A stretch of 6,953 bases of DNA from Spirochaetaceae bacterium (GTDB lineage: Bacteria; Spirochaetota; Spirochaetia; DSM-2461): the NCBI GenBank assembly GCA_003246505.1, contig QKAI01000471.1:1-6953 (forward strand), in the 5' to 3' direction. Both the position numbers and the translations under genes were made by a program. Positions 5,886-6,953 of this stretch are shown piece by piece. The notes beneath the pieces were generated by a model. The model ran no database searches. It saw only the letters and a program-made list of their open reading frames with translations, and was not told where the DNA came from. Within the stretch, counting starts at the first letter, position 1. Every line of letters starts with the position of its first letter.

Positions 5886-6953
5886 ATGGGAAAGTTAAAA
5901 CTGTTCATAGGAATTTATAACTCATTTTCTCCCAGCATGGGAGAAGAGGACCTGATCGGCCTCTATGAGAATTCCCTGAAACAGTATCTGACGAAGATTT
6001 ATAATAACAGGAATGTGAAATTCTTCCTCTATTACAATGGGCGTCTTCTCTCCTGGATAGAGAAGAAGCATCCCGAATATATCACCGTACTGGAAGAGCT
6101 GGTCCTCCGCCGACAGGCGGAGCTCCTGAACGGCCCCTACGACGAGCCCATGCTGCCGGTCATACCCGTTTCCGACCGCCTGGGGCAGCTGGAGAAGATG
6201 ACCACCTATCTGAGACGGCTCTTCAAAAAGCGCTTCCGGGGCTGCTGGCTCCCCGGCTTCATCTGGGAATCGGCCCTGGCCTCGAACCTTAACGGGGCTG
6301 GGATAAACTACACCTTCCTGGAAGTGGAGCAGTTCGAGCGTTCGGGGATGAAATCCCTTTACGAGCCGGTTCTCACCGACGACCAGGGAAAGGAACTGAC
6401 CATATTCCCCCTCCACAGGGTTCTGTCCGAATCGGCGGTCAAGGCGCCCGCCTCCAATATCATCGCCTCGCTCCGAAAGATCGCCAGTGAAAACCGCCAT
6501 GAGGAGTGCCTGGTGAATCTGGTCTTCCCAGGGGAGATTCTGGCCCATGAGGACAAGCTCGCCTGGTTTGACGATTTTCTCCGTGCCATAGAAGAGAACG
6601 GCGAGTGGATCGACTGCATGCTGCCCAGTCAGTATATGAAGAACAGCGAGGGAAGCTCCTACCGCACCTACTTCAACAGCTCCACCTACGGGGATCTGAA
6701 GAGGTTCTTCTACGACAAAACCGATCTCCTGCCCGATATCAACCCCCCCGGGGAGAATGCCTCCTACCGCACCATACTGAGAAGCAATCAGCAGCAGTCC
6801 TTCTATTACGGGCGGATCAACTACGTCACCCTGCTGATCAATTCCATACGGGGGGACAAGTCGCGCAAGAAGAGCGCCCGGGAGAATCTCTGGAAAGCCC
6901 AGAACCTTTATGGCTACTGGTCCGGGGAGCTGGCATATAAAACGAAACAGGAC
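5886..6953 (+). CDS. GH57-like protein, probably catalytically inactive, 3'-partial
   Basis: The frame is open to the right edge (356 codons, no stop). ATG 5886 follows AGGA (5876-5879) at 6 nt and lies 27 bp after rnfB with no terminator between. The protein follows the order of GH57 4-alpha-glucanotransferases and amylases along its length. An FIGIYN strand opens the domain, GRLLSWIEKKHPEY is at about 54-67, and GPYDEP (83-88) is followed by VIPVSDRLGQLEKM. The strand C-W-L-P-G-F-I-W begins at 120, and the late helix LWKAQNLYGYWSG precedes the cut-off. Key residues are missing. The motif-1 HNHQP region is YNSFSP, the nucleophile Glu of WLTERVW is G124, and no Asp lies in the region (208-222) where HDDGE would carry the acid/base. 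Family assignment rests on my memory of Thermococcus-type sequences. Loss of activity is inferred. It may bind glucan or act with an active GH57 partner; a role in the Rnf complex is not indicated by the sequence. Confidence 0.72.
   Translation, partial: MGKLKLFIGIYNSFSPSMGEEDLIGLYENSLKQYLTKIYNNRNVKFFLYYNGRLLSWIEKKHPEYITVLEELVLRRQAELLNGPYDEPMLPVIPVSDRLGQLEKMTTYLRRLFKKRFRGCWLPGFIWESALASNLNGAGINYTFLEVEQFERSGMKSLYEPVLTDDQGKELTIFPLHRVLSESAVKAPASNIIASLRKIASENRHEECLVNLVFPGEILAHEDKLAWFDDFLRAIEENGEWIDCMLPSQYMKNSEGSSYRTYFNSSTYGDLKRFFYDKTDLLPDINPPGENASYRTILRSNQQQSFYYGRINYVTLLINSIRGDKSRKKSARENLWKAQNLYGYWSGELAYKTKQD

Noticed and set aside
5922..6548. Open frame of 208 codons on the - strand near the right end
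   Set aside because: It lies opposite the GH57-like gene, whose frame matches a known fold over its whole length; the antisense frame has no recognisable motif.
6605..6940. Open frame of 111 codons on the + strand near the right end
   Set aside because: It is a shifted frame inside the GH57-like gene; the in-frame reading gives the family's late K-A-Q...Y-W-x-G helix.

Overview
The window is dominated by a complete six-gene rnf operon in the order rnfC-rnfD-rnfG-rnfE-rnfA-rnfB (919-5858, + strand). It encodes the membrane-bound, ion-translocating ferredoxin:NAD+ oxidoreductase (Rnf complex). An unrecognised membrane-protein gene precedes it, open at the left edge. A glycoside hydrolase family 57 (GH57)-like gene follows it and runs off the right edge. 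All eight genes are on the + strand. They are packed end to end, with overlaps of 4-14 bp or gaps of 1-27 bp, and no gene-free stretch exceeds 30 bases. I saw no RNA genes, mobile elements, CRISPR arrays or convincing terminators.

The DNA is GC-rich with strongly GC-biased third positions, so long open frames also appear on the opposite strand; these are shadows. The CDGEAB order and the short (about 440 aa) RnfC are the arrangement typical of anaerobic bacteria such as clostridia, unlike the proteobacterial order with a long RnfC. A fermentative anaerobe is likely. A spirochaete is my tentative guess, but nothing in the window proves it.

How the genes work together: RnfB takes electrons from reduced ferredoxin through several Fe-S clusters. 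RnfA and RnfE hold a membrane-embedded [2Fe-2S] cluster. RnfD and RnfG carry covalently bound FMN, and RnfC passes electrons to NAD+. The energy drives Na+ or H+ out of the cell. The FMN transferase ApbE needed to load RnfD and RnfG is not in the window.

Four points stand out. (1) RnfB appears to have lost, in a co-ordinated way, exactly the four cysteines for one [4Fe-4S] cluster of its last ferredoxin domain, while keeping the four for the partner cluster. (2) Both flavin-attachment motifs depart from the usual (S/T)GAT: RnfD has TGPT and RnfG has GGST. (3) The downstream GH57-like protein keeps the family's backbone landmarks but lacks the motif-1 histidines, the nucleophile Glu and the acid/base Asp, so it looks like a pseudoenzyme. 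(4) A perfect-consensus sigma-70 promoter with an extended -10 lies inside the upstream gene, about 100 bp before rnfC.
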